Below the pieces are notes generated by a model, which saw only the letters and a program-made list of their open reading frames with translations, was not told the DNA's origin and searched no databases. Both the position numbers and the translations under genes were made by a program. A DNA stretch of 64,000 bases. Origin: Pseudochryseolinea flava. GTDB taxonomy: Bacteria; Bacteroidota; Bacteroidia; Cytophagales; Cyclobacteriaceae. The stretch covers positions 1 to 64,000 of the forward strand of contig NZ_QMFY01000004.1 in the NCBI RefSeq assembly GCF_003286915.1, in the 5' to 3' direction. Positions 8,956 to 18,406 of this stretch are shown here, piece after piece; positions within the stretch are counted from its first letter, which is position 1; the number at the start of each line of letters is the position of its first letter.

Positions 8956-9080
8956 ATTCCATTGATTAAAAAAAGGGGAAGAGATAAAAAATTAGCATAT
9001 CGATCCAGTTACAAAGGGTTCTAGAACCGAACCAAACAACCAATTCTGAACCCTCCCCTAATCAATCCGCCCACGACACT

Positions 9081-10316
9081 TCACTCATCCTCCTTGTTTA
9101 ATATCTTCGAAACTTTTCTCGGCAGTGCATCCATGTCGTCGCTTAATTTTTGCTGAACCACCTTCGCGTAAATTTGCGTGGTTGATATTTTTGTATGCCC
9201 AAGCATTTTGCTTACTGATTCAATAGGCACACCATTGGAAAGCGAAACGGTAGTAGCAAAAGTGTGACGGGCGAGATGAAATGTCAACTCCTTAGAAATG
9301 TCACATGCAGCTGCTATTTCCTTTAAATAACTGTTCATCTTTTGATTGGATATACTAGGAAAGACTTTACCTCGTGGCGCAGCTTCTGGATGTGAATCAT
9401 ACTTTTTAATAATGTTCTCTGGTTCTGAGAGCAATGGCAAGCGAACTTCAATTTTACTTTTTTGTCGTTCGAAGGTAAGCCATCGCTTACCTCCGACACC
9501 TTCAATAACTGACTGACGTGAAAGCTTCACTACATCCACGTATGCAAGCCCCGTGAAAAAACTAAAAATAAAATAGTCCTTAACGAGCTCAAGCCTTTTC
9601 ATGGCAAAGTGTTTCTCCTTAATTCGAACTAGTTCTGGCCAAGTAAGAACTTCGCGTTCTTTCCATTTAAATGTGCATTTAAATTCCGCCAATGGATTTT
9701 CTTTGTATCCAACCTTTCTGACACTTTCGTTCAGAATCTTCTTGAGCATCCTGATATATTTCATCGAAATATTATGGCCAAGGTTTTTAGAACGTAGAAA
9801 GTACTCAGACTCAGTCGCAAAAGAATAACCAAGCTCGTAAAGAGCGACATCCCTCCGTTTTAGGTGCTCCTTGATAAAGCACTCAACTTTAGAATATAGT
9901 GTATTAAACTTCGTCCAGGTAGCTTTTGAAAAATTAGTTCCTATACGCCTGTGCAGATCCGCGTTGTGAAATGAGATCGTATCCAGCAAGCTAAACTTCT
10001 TTACTTCAACACCGAGATATTTGTTCTTAATAATCTCTGCAGAAATAATTGCTTTCTCAAATTTGAGTTGATTGAAAACATTGATTAGCTCTGATTTCAC
10101 TACCGAGATTTCGTGGTTCATATCACGAGACTCTTGTGTGTTGCCTTTCAACTTGCCGTGGACTGCGTCCCACTTCGCGATTTCTAATTTTCGATTGAGT
10201 GAAATTTAAGTGCGTTCTCCATCAACGGTTATGCGCGCATATAACACTCCAGTACCTGATACATTGGAACGCTTTGCAAGCCAAATGAGAATTGAAAATG
10301 TTTGATTGGTAGTCAT
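9081..10316 (-). pseudogene. Tyrosine site-specific integrase with an in-frame TAA in its arm-binding domain
   Basis: The natural ATG is at 10316. From there the frame reads MTTNQTFSILIWLAKRSN, then YARITVDGERT, a TAA at 10206-10208 (codon 37), then ISLNRKLEIAKWDAV, continuous with the rest of the protein. This is the usual arm-type DNA-binding domain of Bacteroidota integrases (Arm-DNA-bind_5), so a GAA-to-TAA change is the simplest explanation. Downstream are a SAM-like core-binding domain and a catalytic domain ending at 9081: SFFTGLAYVDVVKLSR, FHLARHTFATT, MLGHTKISTTQIYAK with the nucleophile Tyr. The first catalytic Arg is replaced by Ala, as tolerated in IntDOT-type integrases. A restart at TTG 10151 would give 356 residues without arm binding. 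Its place beside tRNA-Asp fits an integrative element now probably immobile. Confidence 0.85.
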
Positions 10317-10393
10317 ATAAACTGGTTTAAAATGTTTTCCGAGTAATTCCATTCATCTTGCATCGAAATGATGCGAGATGACTCGGCAAGCAT

Positions 10394-10470
10394 TTGGTTA
10401 CCAGTTAGTTGTACGTAATTCGGTTACCTTTTGTGGCTACCATAAATTGGTAACCGAATTGGTAACCGAA
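10394..10470. repeat. Cluster of four GGTNACC sites between integrase and tRNA-Asp
   Basis: GGTTACC occurs at 10396-10402 and 10422-10428; GGTAACC occurs at 10449-10455 and 10461-10467. The last two are a tandem 12-bp repeat, TTGGTAACCGAA, and TTCGGTTACC at 10419-10428 is its inverted form. Short repeats of this kind in the attachment region are typical binding sites for integrase arm domains or excisionase. No function is proven. Confidence 0.6.
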
Positions 10471-10512
10471 CAAAGCGATTTAAGCGACTTCAAACGGTAT
10501 GTATAAAAACAA

Positions 10513-10546
10513 AAAACCGCTTAAATCATTCGATTTAAGCGGTTTT
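10513..10546 (-). terminator. Terminator of the tRNA-Asp transcript
   Basis: A perfect 15-bp inverted repeat, AAAACCGCTTAAATC (10513-10527) and its complement (10532-10546), with the 4-nt loop ATTC. It lies 24 nt beyond the tRNA 3' end and is followed by T residues on the minus strand. CGATTTAAGCG recurs at 10476-10486, which may be a trace of the att core. Confidence 0.85.
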
Positions 10547-10569
10547 CAATTCTTTTGATTCGTATCTTG

Positions 10570-10643
10570 CGGTCCGGACGGGACTCGAACCCGCGACCTC
10601 CTGCGTGACAGGCAGGCATTCTAACCAGCTGAACTACCGGACC
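10570..10643 (-). tRNA. tRNA-Asp (anticodon GTC)
   Basis: The minus strand folds as a complete 74-nt tRNA. The acceptor stem is GGTCCGG/CCGGACC with discriminator G. The anticodon stem is CCTGC/GCAGG with loop CTGTCAC, giving anticodon GTC for aspartate. The T arm is GCGGG-TTCGAGT-CCCGT. CCA is not encoded. The 3' end faces the integrase, so this gene is the likely attachment site of the island to its left. Confidence 0.95.
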
Positions 10644-10838
10644 TTCCTTTCCATTTTTGCTGCCTCTTTTTGAGAAACCGTCCAAATGGGAGTGCAAAGA
10701 TAGTTTTTGAAGTCGTTTCTCCAAACTAACCGCTAAAGATTTTTAAGGATTGTTTCATTTTTTTCGTACTTGAAGCACATCCGCACATCTAATTGACCAG
10801 TTCATCAGTTGCAAACCCATGAAACATCTAGCGATCAC

Positions 10839-12314
10839 TCACTTACCATAAAGCTTCTTGCTCTCCAATTCGAATTTATCGCCGGCGGTCCATACGGGTT
10901 TCTGAGGTTGATTGCAAAGTAGATGATTTGCGTAAACAAATGACCTGAAGAATTTTATGAGATAATTAAAATCCAGGGTCGAAACTTCATCCGCAGGCTG
11001 GTGATAGTACTTCATAAGTTGTTCATCGAATGCCTTCGTGCCTGGAGAGAAATCGATGGCTGGAATTCCCTTGGCAGCGAAACTATAATTGTCGGATCGC
11101 TCATAAAGATTTTGTTCCGGCATCGGATCAGTCGCCGCCTTTAATCCAAACTTGCTGCAGGCCTTTGTCAAATTTTCTTGAAACGAAGTCCGCTCCAATC
11201 CAATAATTGTGGCCATCGTTGTGTCATTGTAGCCTGCACCGTCGCAATTAAAATTGAACACCGTTTGATTTAAAGGTACTAATGGGTGTGCTACATACCA
11301 TAAACTTCCAAGCATACCAACTTCTTCGGCAGTCAGCGCCATGAAAAGAACAGAGCGCTTTGGCGGAAACTTCGAAAGAAATTTTGCAGCTTCCATCATT
11401 GCGACTGTGCCTATTGCATTATCGCGAGCGCCATTAAAAATACTATCGGGTTTACTATTCGGATTCACGCCGACGTGATCGTAGTGTGCGGATATTACAA
11501 CGAACTCATTCTTTAGTTTAGCGTCAGTTCCTTCAACCATCGCGATCACATTTTTCGCACGGATTTCCTTTCTATTCGTTCCTCGAACTTTTAAGCTCCC
11601 CGATGCACGCTGCGTTTTCTTCAGCGCAGTGATGGCCGCATTGTCACTGTTTTTCATCCAAAGATGCGGTAGAGCAAAACCTTTTTTCAACGAGATTCTT
11701 TCCTTGCTAAGATGCTCCGCGACACCCAACCATGGTATCCCAGGCAAAGCCTGAATTTCAACCAGTGCTTTGGCACCAAGCTCATGCGCGAGTTCAGTTT
11801 TCACGACCGCATCATGCAGGAACGCTTTAGCAAGATTATTCTCTCCAGCATTTCCAGTATAGGTCACAACAATTTTGTCCTTCACTTTCGCCTTCATCAT
11901 CTCATCGCGTGAACCATAACCGGCGAATACAATCTCTCCCGCAATACTAACGGAGTCCCCTCCCATCAATGCCACGTCATCCTTCATCTTGAACAATTGT
12001 CCATTCACAACAAATTCGATATCCTTAGGCGCTTTCATGGACTGCAATTCCATTGATTGAAAATAACGATCCGCACCCGGCAGCGTCTTTAGCCCTTGCT
12101 GTTTAAAGAAGGATGCTATATAGTTAGCGGCAATGTCGATTTCAGGTGAGCCTGTATTGCGGCCACGCATTTCATCTGCTGCCAGAAACGTGAGATGTGC
12201 CTCAACATCTTGAATGAGCACAGTGTTTGCAACATCATTCACCGGGTCATTTTGCGCCGACAATGAAATCACAAAACCAGTAACGAAACCAACAAGTAAA
12301 ATTCTTTTCATCAT
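10839..12314 (-). CDS. Secreted M28-family zinc aminopeptidase
   Basis: The chosen start (12314, MMKRILLVGFVTGFVISLSAQ) gives a clean signal peptide and 491 residues; the longer reading frame to 12377 has no such signal. A protease-associated (PA) domain lies around residues 110-230, and the metallopeptidase domain follows. Metal ligands and catalytic residues are visible: SAHYDHVG, NGARDNAIGTVAM, ALTAEEVG, NFNCDGAGYN and YYHQPADE. The family removes N-terminal amino acids from peptides in the periplasm or outside the cell using two zinc ions. It is divergent from the S41 peptidase gene across 180 nt. Confidence 0.9.
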   Translation of the reverse strand: MMKRILLVGFVTGFVISLSAQNDPVNDVANTVLIQDVEAHLTFLAADEMRGRNTGSPEIDIAANYIASFFKQQGLKTLPGADRYFQSMELQSMKAPKDIEFVVNGQLFKMKDDVALMGGDSVSIAGEIVFAGYGSRDEMMKAKVKDKIVVTYTGNAGENNLAKAFLHDAVVKTELAHELGAKALVEIQALPGIPWLGVAEHLSKERISLKKGFALPHLWMKNSDNAAITALKKTQRASGSLKVRGTNRKEIRAKNVIAMVEGTDAKLKNEFVVISAHYDHVGVNPNSKPDSIFNGARDNAIGTVAMMEAAKFLSKFPPKRSVLFMALTAEEVGMLGSLWYVAHPLVPLNQTVFNFNCDGAGYNDTTMATIIGLERTSFQENLTKACSKFGLKAATDPMPEQNLYERSDNYSFAAKGIPAIDFSPGTKAFDEQLMKYYHQPADEVSTLDFNYLIKFFRSFVYANHLLCNQPQKPVWTAGDKFELESKKLYGK

Positions 12315-12494
12315 AAAATCTGCACGAAGTTTTCTAAAGATAAAAATTTCGAAGTAATCAACGTGTGCAAAAGTCATAAACTCTTTATCTGTTCCACTGC
12401 GTTCACTGATACAAGTCCAACGTTGTAAAAGAAAATTGTGCTGCTTTGAAAAATCCTAAAAATCATTTTCATTCGTAAAATTCAATACCCCGTT

Positions 12495-14702
12495 ATGAAA
12501 AGACTCTCCTTTCTACTCATCATCATTTTCCCTTCAGCGATATTGGCGCAACCCACGACTGATTATAAAAAGCTTTCAAACGCCTGCGAGTTGTGGGGAC
12601 TTATAAAATACTTCCATCCATCAAAGCCAGGGAATACATTCGATTCGGCATTTGCAGCACAGGTTCCGGCAATGTTAAACGCTAAAACGGATGCGGAGTG
12701 GGAAACAATTCTTTCAGGTTGGCTCACTTCCCTTCACGATGACGCTACGCGAATCGTCGGCAAAGATGCAGAACTGACTGAGGGTATTATGAAAGCGGAG
12801 TTCATTCAAGACAGTGTCTTACTGGTGACAGTCTCGGGACCAACGATATTCAATGATTGGAATGGTGCTGTGGAGCTGGGCAGAAAAGTAATTGAGCAAT
12901 CTCGTCGTGCAAGAGGTGTTATTTTTGATTTTCGCCAACCTGGATTGATGACGCGGTATCAAGGGTACTTAGCCTCGGTATTTGATTACGCTGGCCTGTC
13001 GAAACATTTCGGCACAGCAACAGTGCTGCAGACACGAAATCTTTATTATTCTGGATTTACGCCAGAACGCGGAGGAACATCTGGCGGTTACTCCACAAAC
13101 TACGTTATGAAAGATTTTACATTAACCGGAAACTATTCATCCAGCGACCCGAAAACGGTGTGGATTGTGAATGAGTTCAGCGAGTTGCCTGCCACAGCGC
13201 TAGCACAACAACAAGCGGGAGCGGGATTTATCGTAAGCGCTAACGAAAAAATCGGAGACTTACTTTCATTAACAAATACGTTTAAATTTTCCGACAATAT
13301 CACGGTAAAGTATCGAACAGACGAAGTAGTCGGCACGCAATTATTGACAGCAGATTACGTATATAAACCAAATGAAGATCCAGTAAAAAAAGCACAAGCA
13401 ATTATTCTTGGTAAATTAGCATTTCCGAAGAACGTTGCGACCATTCCTACCATTGCTCCTGCGAAGCCAACGATTTATCCGTCCGAAAAATTTCCCACCG
13501 TTGGGTATCGTCTTCTTGCAGCGGCCAAGATCTACGCGGTGATTCATAATTTTTTTCCTTACCACCAATACATGGACAAAAATTGGAGGACAGTTCTTGA
13601 TGAATCTTTACCCGCATTTATAAGCGCGCAGAATGCCGTTGAGTATGGCTACGCTGTGGCAAAGATGTATGTGAATATTCAAGACTCCCACGGTTTTCAA
13701 AATGGCAACATGGCATTGACTGAAATGCGTGGACAGGCGCCGTCACCGTTGTATGCTGACTTCATTGAAGGCAAAGTGATTGTTTCGGGTATTCGTAATG
13801 ATTCAGTTTGCAAGGCACTCGGCATTTCGATTGGTGATGAAATTCTTAAGGTGAATGGGGTACCGACGGAAAAACTAATGGAAAAGTACGCCCAATACTA
13901 TAGTCATTCCACGCCACAAGCTGTAACCAAGCTAGCCGTTCAATATTGCGTGCGTGGCAATGAGGGCGCAGAAGGCGTTCTTACTTTACGAAATGAAAGC
14001 GGAAAATCGCGCGATATAAAAATTACGTGGACTGAAGAGCATAATAAATTTTCAAAAGAAAGCTTCAAACATCAAGAAATCGAATTGATTACTCCAGATG
14101 TAGGTTATGCAGATCTCTCGCGTCTAAGACCAGATCAAGTTGATAGTATGTTCGAAAAATTCAAAAACACGAAGGCCATCATCTTTGACATGCGCGGATA
14201 TCCTAATGGCACGGCCTGGACAATCGCGCCTCGCCTCACCGAGAAACAAAACGTAGCATTGGCAATTTTTAGGCGCCCTGAAGTTCTATCACCGAACACC
14301 ATTCGTGGGGAAATGCTGTCGTACAAATCTTTCACAGAGTTCGTTCAGACGGTTCCGCCGTCAAGTTTATGGAAGTATAAGGGTAAGACCGTGATGCTGA
14401 TAAACCAGGACGCCGTAAGTCAGGCGGAGCACACTGGACTATTCTTTGAAGCTGTGAACAATACAACATTCATAGGCAGCGCTACGGTGGGCGCTAACGG
14501 CGACGTCACCAACTTTCAGATCCCTGGTTCAATATTTCTTTACTTCAGCGGTCAGGGTGTATGGCACGCCGATGGCAGGCAGCTTCAACGCTTGGGATTG
14601 CAACCCCATGTCCTCGTGAGGCCAACAATTAAGGGAATTCGAAAAGGAAAAGATGAAGTATTTGACATGGCGTTAGCATGGATTAAAAAAAATGTAAAGT
14701 AG
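12495..14702 (+). CDS. Secreted S41-family (C-terminal-processing-like) peptidase
   Basis: The product has 735 residues with a signal peptide (MKRLSFLLIIIFPSAILAQ). The first 330 residues contain one degenerate tail-specific-protease-like region (VELGRKVIEQSRRARGVIFD, FRQPGLMTRYQG). The second half has a helical domain, a PDZ domain (around residues 420-500, KALGISIGDEILKVNGVPTE) and the S41 core, where DMRGYPNGTAW and DAVSQAEHTGLFFEA match the family's Asp-rich and catalytic Ser regions. S41 enzymes cleave proteins from their C-terminal side, usually in the periplasm. The likely catalytic Ser is in VSQAE. The two-lobed form is common in Bacteroidota; its substrate is unknown. Confidence 0.85.
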   Translation: MKRLSFLLIIIFPSAILAQPTTDYKKLSNACELWGLIKYFHPSKPGNTFDSAFAAQVPAMLNAKTDAEWETILSGWLTSLHDDATRIVGKDAELTEGIMKAEFIQDSVLLVTVSGPTIFNDWNGAVELGRKVIEQSRRARGVIFDFRQPGLMTRYQGYLASVFDYAGLSKHFGTATVLQTRNLYYSGFTPERGGTSGGYSTNYVMKDFTLTGNYSSSDPKTVWIVNEFSELPATALAQQQAGAGFIVSANEKIGDLLSLTNTFKFSDNITVKYRTDEVVGTQLLTADYVYKPNEDPVKKAQAIILGKLAFPKNVATIPTIAPAKPTIYPSEKFPTVGYRLLAAAKIYAVIHNFFPYHQYMDKNWRTVLDESLPAFISAQNAVEYGYAVAKMYVNIQDSHGFQNGNMALTEMRGQAPSPLYADFIEGKVIVSGIRNDSVCKALGISIGDEILKVNGVPTEKLMEKYAQYYSHSTPQAVTKLAVQYCVRGNEGAEGVLTLRNESGKSRDIKITWTEEHNKFSKESFKHQEIELITPDVGYADLSRLRPDQVDSMFEKFKNTKAIIFDMRGYPNGTAWTIAPRLTEKQNVALAIFRRPEVLSPNTIRGEMLSYKSFTEFVQTVPPSSLWKYKGKTVMLINQDAVSQAEHTGLFFEAVNNTTFIGSATVGANGDVTNFQIPGSIFLYFSGQGVWHADGRQLQRLGLQPHVLVRPTIKGIRKGKDEVFDMALAWIKKNVK

Positions 14703-14764
14703 GTGCGATTGTTTTTGCTGAAGTGCAAAGTTTACGTCCTGAGAAAACTCATGCTAAAATAATT

Positions 14765-15820
14765 TCACCTATTTTTTTTGCGCCTCAACCATAAAAGGAT
14801 TCCTGTAACGCAGAGTATCCCTGGTATAAATCCACTGATGCAATAGACGATTTTTACAATCATGCCGCCATAATGCCCCGAGTGTAAAGGAAAAATCAAG
14901 GCAGAAAATTTTTCCGCGTTGGGCTTGTCCGAAACGAAACTCGCCTGAAAGTTCTTTCCATCAAAAATAATCTGGTCGTTATAGTCGCCGAACAAAAAAG
15001 AAGGCTCATCAATATAGCCTGCAATGTAACTCAAGCTATCGGTTTGTGTGGGCAGAAAAAATTCAACGGCATGGTATGATGGATATTTTTTCTTAATTCC
15101 TTCTAACGTCTTATCAATTGAGAAATGAATCGGACCACTCTTGAATTTCCAATGCTCCCGATCAAAGTTAGTCTCTGTAAAAGCATATTTCATCATGAGG
15201 AATGCTGTAATGGCCATCATGAGCATAAACAGCAACGACCAAACGCCGATGATGCGATGTAGACTTGAAGATCCCTTACGCCAATTTTTGAAGTCAAACT
15301 TTACCTTGAATTGCAATACCTTACCGATGTATTTGCGATACACGACAATGCCAGTCAGTAAAGAAATAATCATCGTGATGGATAACACAGCAACAGCAAG
15401 ATCGCCCCATACAGGCACAGCGAAAGTGTAGTGAAAGATGAGGAGCCAATCAGCGATGTGGTCATAACGTTCTCCGCTGTGTAGCAGTGTTCCAGTGAAT
15501 GGATCAATGAACGCTTTATATTGAATGCCGTCATCCATCATAAAAAATTGAAAAGTTGCCTGATGTGATTGAGGCAATTCATTGAAGCCAACAAAGTCCA
15601 TTTCCGGAAACGTATTCCTGGCAATCACCAACGCGCTGTCGAGAGAAATTCTACTTCCGTTTCCTGCACTCACGAGAAGGTCATTGTACACAAAAGACTC
15701 CAGTTCATGTGAAAAGACAAGGATAGAACCGGATATGCCAATAAGCAACAAAGCTATACCGGAGACAATTCCGGTATAGCTATGAATTTTAAAGATAAGC
15801 CTATGAAAGCGATTACGCAT
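14765..15820 (-). CDS. PepSY-domain inner-membrane protein (siderophore-uptake partner)
   Basis: The start at 15820 (MRNRFHRLIFKIHSYTGIVS) lies 1 nt past the stop of the TonB receptor. It is preferred over a GTG at 15847, which would extend the frame back into that gene. The 351 residues contain four hydrophobic segments, the first at residues 15-40 (GIALLLIGISGSILVF) and the last near the C-terminus (GFIPGILCVTGILLWLRRKK). Between them are PepSY-type periplasmic regions. This family (PepSY_TM, FsqB/PiuB-like) sits next to siderophore receptors, and some members reduce or process ferric siderophores at the inner membrane; that role is inferred here. It is clearly in an operon with the receptor. 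Confidence 0.85.
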   Translation of the reverse strand: MRNRFHRLIFKIHSYTGIVSGIALLLIGISGSILVFSHELESFVYNDLLVSAGNGSRISLDSALVIARNTFPEMDFVGFNELPQSHQATFQFFMMDDGIQYKAFIDPFTGTLLHSGERYDHIADWLLIFHYTFAVPVWGDLAVAVLSITMIISLLTGIVVYRKYIGKVLQFKVKFDFKNWRKGSSSLHRIIGVWSLLFMLMMAITAFLMMKYAFTETNFDREHWKFKSGPIHFSIDKTLEGIKKKYPSYHAVEFFLPTQTDSLSYIAGYIDEPSFLFGDYNDQIIFDGKNFQASFVSDKPNAEKFSALIFPLHSGHYGGMIVKIVYCISGFIPGILCVTGILLWLRRKKNR

Positions 15821-15821
15821 T

Positions 15822-18188
15822 TTAAAAAACGTAACCGACTGCAACACGGAACGACCTAGGATTACCTCGCCACAAGTTTGCCGGACCGTAAACCCCGTAG
15901 TAATAATCTACATTTGCAAGATTGTAGATATTGAGATTGATTGAAGCACCCTTGTATTTATAAGCTACCATTGCATCAATTGTTGTATATGCTGGCACTT
16001 TAAAATCTGTTATAAATGTGTGGCGCTCACTGATGTGATTTACGCCAGCACCTATGCTTAACCCATCGATCCATTTTGATAGCCTATACTTCGCCCAGAA
16101 GTTTGCATTATGCCGAGGCGCATTTGGAAATTCACCTTTACCTATATAGTCGAAGCCCACGTCACCTGGGGTGTACGTTTTATTCAATGCGTAGTTCAGA
16201 ATGATGCTTAGATTGGATGATAACTCTCCCTGTAACGACGCCTCAATGCCTTTACTGTTTACATCATCCATTTGAATCAATTTCAGCCCGTCCGGATCAG
16301 AAGGATCTGGCGCTAACACATCATATTTTTGAATGTAATAGCCAGCTAATGATGCAAATAATCTTCCTTTGAAAAACTCGTTCTTGACGCCGAGTTCATA
16401 CTGTCTACTTTTCTCAGGTGGAAATGGTCCACCTTGTCCGCGATTAGACCCGTATTGAGGAATGAATCCTTGGCTATAGCTAGCGTAGATTGACAAATTA
16501 GTATTAGGTTGAAAAACAAGACCAGCCCGCGGCGTAAATGCTGTTGCATCAAGGGTATCGTAAGATGCTTTCTCCTGTGTAATGAGATCAAACATATACG
16601 TATCATACTTATGTTTTTCAACCCTCAAACCTATCAGTGCTTTCCATTTCTCAGTAAAGGTAATTTGATCCTGGAAGTAGCCGGCTAAGTATTGCGTGTC
16701 TTCTGTTTTTCCTGTTTGGAATTCTGCATTGGCAAGTGCGGCGTCAGATCTGTTATACGAAGCCCATGAAAAGTCAATATTATTAATCGGCAATCGTTTT
16801 GACGATAGTCCTCCATATTCGTAAGTCCTACCACTCTTGCTGTAATCTAACCCAACAACAATCGCATGCTTTGTTTTTCCAATATTGGTTGTGTACGTTA
16901 AGTAAGTGCTAGATTGATATTGATAGATTGGATCTTGCTTGAAAAAGCCATGAGAAAAATCTAAGGAATCGTCAACTACTCCTGTGCCAAATCCGCCCGG
17001 TGTTACATCAAACTGATCTTGTGAACTATTGACAGCTCTAAACAATGTTGAAATCTTCAGCTTTGAATTGAACTGATGATTTAAACTCACTTGATGAGAC
17101 AAGGCTGTCGTTTTACTAAAACCGTTTGGATCGATCATAGAGAAGTCGTTGGGTAACACATCGAGATCCCACGTGTTGTCAGATGTTTGAAAAGCAGGGA
17201 CGCCTCTCTGATAACCCATTGTGCGATCGTCTTTGCTGTAGTTCAACTCATAATTAACCGACGTATTCGAGGAAAAATTATACTGTAGCTGCGGCGCAAT
17301 AAATAAATTTTCGATGTCAAGGTTCGGATCGAGTTGCCCTGTGTTTTCATAACCGATGACCGCACGATACAATAATTTTCCATTTGACGTAATCTTACCC
17401 GTGGCATCGACCATCGCTCGATATTGATCAAAACTACCGTAAGTGAACTCAACTTCGTACCGACTTTTCTCTTGTGCCTTTTTGGTAACGTGATTAATCA
17501 CACCACCTGGGTTGCCGGCACTAAAAAGTACAGACGCTGGCCCTTTAATGGCTTCTATCCTCTCAATGTTGTAGGTGAGCGTAGCCTGATCGAACTGATA
17601 CAAATCCCCTCGTATTCCATTATAGGCAAAATTTCCTGGACTCGAACGAAAACCACGCATGGTATAGTCACTATACTGGGATGACGAATAGGCATTGATA
17701 CCTGCCATAACTTTTACCCCCTCGGCGACCGATTGTATTTGGCGATCCTTAATCAATTCACGATTCACAATCTGAACAGATTGTGGGATGTCTTTTAAGG
17801 GAATGTTCATTCGAGTAGCCATTCCGGAATTTGTCTCGGTATAGCTTCGACTCCCAGTAATAACGATTTCATCAAGTTGCGAGGAAGTCTCTTGCAAAAC
17901 AAAATCTGCTTGCAACGATTGGCCTGCCACGATTGTGATGGCTTGTTGCTGAGATTCAAATCCAACAAATGAAACCTCAAGCAAGTAATTGCCAGGTGCT
18001 ACTTTGTTGAATTGAAATTCGCCCTTATCGTTGGTTGAAGTAGCCAGCGTACTCCCTTGCAAGATTATCGTTACATACGGTGCAGGTTCATTATCATTGG
18101 ATCTGACCACGCCCTTCACTGAGCCGGTGTTTTGAGCAATTATATTGTGGCCAAGAAATATGGCTAAAATTAGGGGTATAAAGCGCAT
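15822..18188 (-). CDS. TonB-dependent siderophore receptor
   Basis: The product has 788 residues. A signal peptide (MRFIPLILAIFLGHNIIAQ) is followed by a carboxypeptidase-like regulatory domain (residues 23-105, VKGVVRSNDNEPAPYVTIIL). Next come the plug domain (residues about 120-260, IPLKDIPQSVQIVNRELIKD and GVKVMAGINAYSSSQYSDYT) and a 22-strand barrel ending in the expected aromatic residue (RSFRVAVGYVF). The plug pattern is that of the TIGR01783 siderophore receptors (FhuE/FpvA/FoxA-like). It would import ferric siderophores across the outer membrane using TonB-ExbBD energy. The PepSY partner follows at once. No classical Fur box is visible, but a 17-bp palindrome sits just before the start codon. 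Confidence 0.92.
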   Translation of the reverse strand: MRFIPLILAIFLGHNIIAQNTGSVKGVVRSNDNEPAPYVTIILQGSTLATSTNDKGEFQFNKVAPGNYLLEVSFVGFESQQQAITIVAGQSLQADFVLQETSSQLDEIVITGSRSYTETNSGMATRMNIPLKDIPQSVQIVNRELIKDRQIQSVAEGVKVMAGINAYSSSQYSDYTMRGFRSSPGNFAYNGIRGDLYQFDQATLTYNIERIEAIKGPASVLFSAGNPGGVINHVTKKAQEKSRYEVEFTYGSFDQYRAMVDATGKITSNGKLLYRAVIGYENTGQLDPNLDIENLFIAPQLQYNFSSNTSVNYELNYSKDDRTMGYQRGVPAFQTSDNTWDLDVLPNDFSMIDPNGFSKTTALSHQVSLNHQFNSKLKISTLFRAVNSSQDQFDVTPGGFGTGVVDDSLDFSHGFFKQDPIYQYQSSTYLTYTTNIGKTKHAIVVGLDYSKSGRTYEYGGLSSKRLPINNIDFSWASYNRSDAALANAEFQTGKTEDTQYLAGYFQDQITFTEKWKALIGLRVEKHKYDTYMFDLITQEKASYDTLDATAFTPRAGLVFQPNTNLSIYASYSQGFIPQYGSNRGQGGPFPPEKSRQYELGVKNEFFKGRLFASLAGYYIQKYDVLAPDPSDPDGLKLIQMDDVNSKGIEASLQGELSSNLSIILNYALNKTYTPGDVGFDYIGKGEFPNAPRHNANFWAKYRLSKWIDGLSIGAGVNHISERHTFITDFKVPAYTTIDAMVAYKYKGASINLNIYNLANVDYYYGVYGPANLWRGNPRSFRVAVGYVF

Positions 18189-18191
18189 AAG

Positions 18192-18208
18192 TTTAGAATC
18201 TTTCTAAA
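18192..18208. promoter_or_regulatory. 17-bp perfect palindrome before the siderophore receptor
   Basis: TTTAGAA-TCT-TTCTAAA ends 3 nt upstream of the receptor ATG, overlapping the expected ribosome-binding region. A protein bound here would block expression. A candidate -7 box (TAAATTTG on the minus strand, 18244-18251) lies 56 nt upstream of the start. A Fur-family or other iron-linked regulator is a guess from context. Confidence 0.4.
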
Positions 18209-18360
18209 TAATGCGCAAGTGTACTACTGTCTCTCTTATTCTCCAAATTTACTGTTACTCCCGAGCTAACGTTTTTGTCTTCGGACCAAAGACCTGCTAA
18301 ACCTCCCTAAAGAAAAAAAGGGTTAAAATGAGCTGTAGAAACGCAGTTGTACGCAAAAAA

Positions 18361-18383
18361 GAAGCCCGTCGATAACGGGCTTC
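18361..18383 (-). terminator. Terminator of the caspase-like gene
   Basis: GAAGCCCGT (18361-18369) pairs with ACGGGCTTC (18375-18383) in a perfect 9-bp stem. On the minus strand it is followed by TTTTTTGCG. It lies 24 nt past the stop at 18407. Confidence 0.85.
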
Positions 18384-18406
18384 CTTCTTCATCAATATTG
18401 TGATTT

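Noticed and set aside
4129-10151. Complete prophage in the left island
   Set aside because: Only a tail-like protein and an integrase are present; no capsid, terminase, portal or lysis genes were seen, so an integrative island is the better description.
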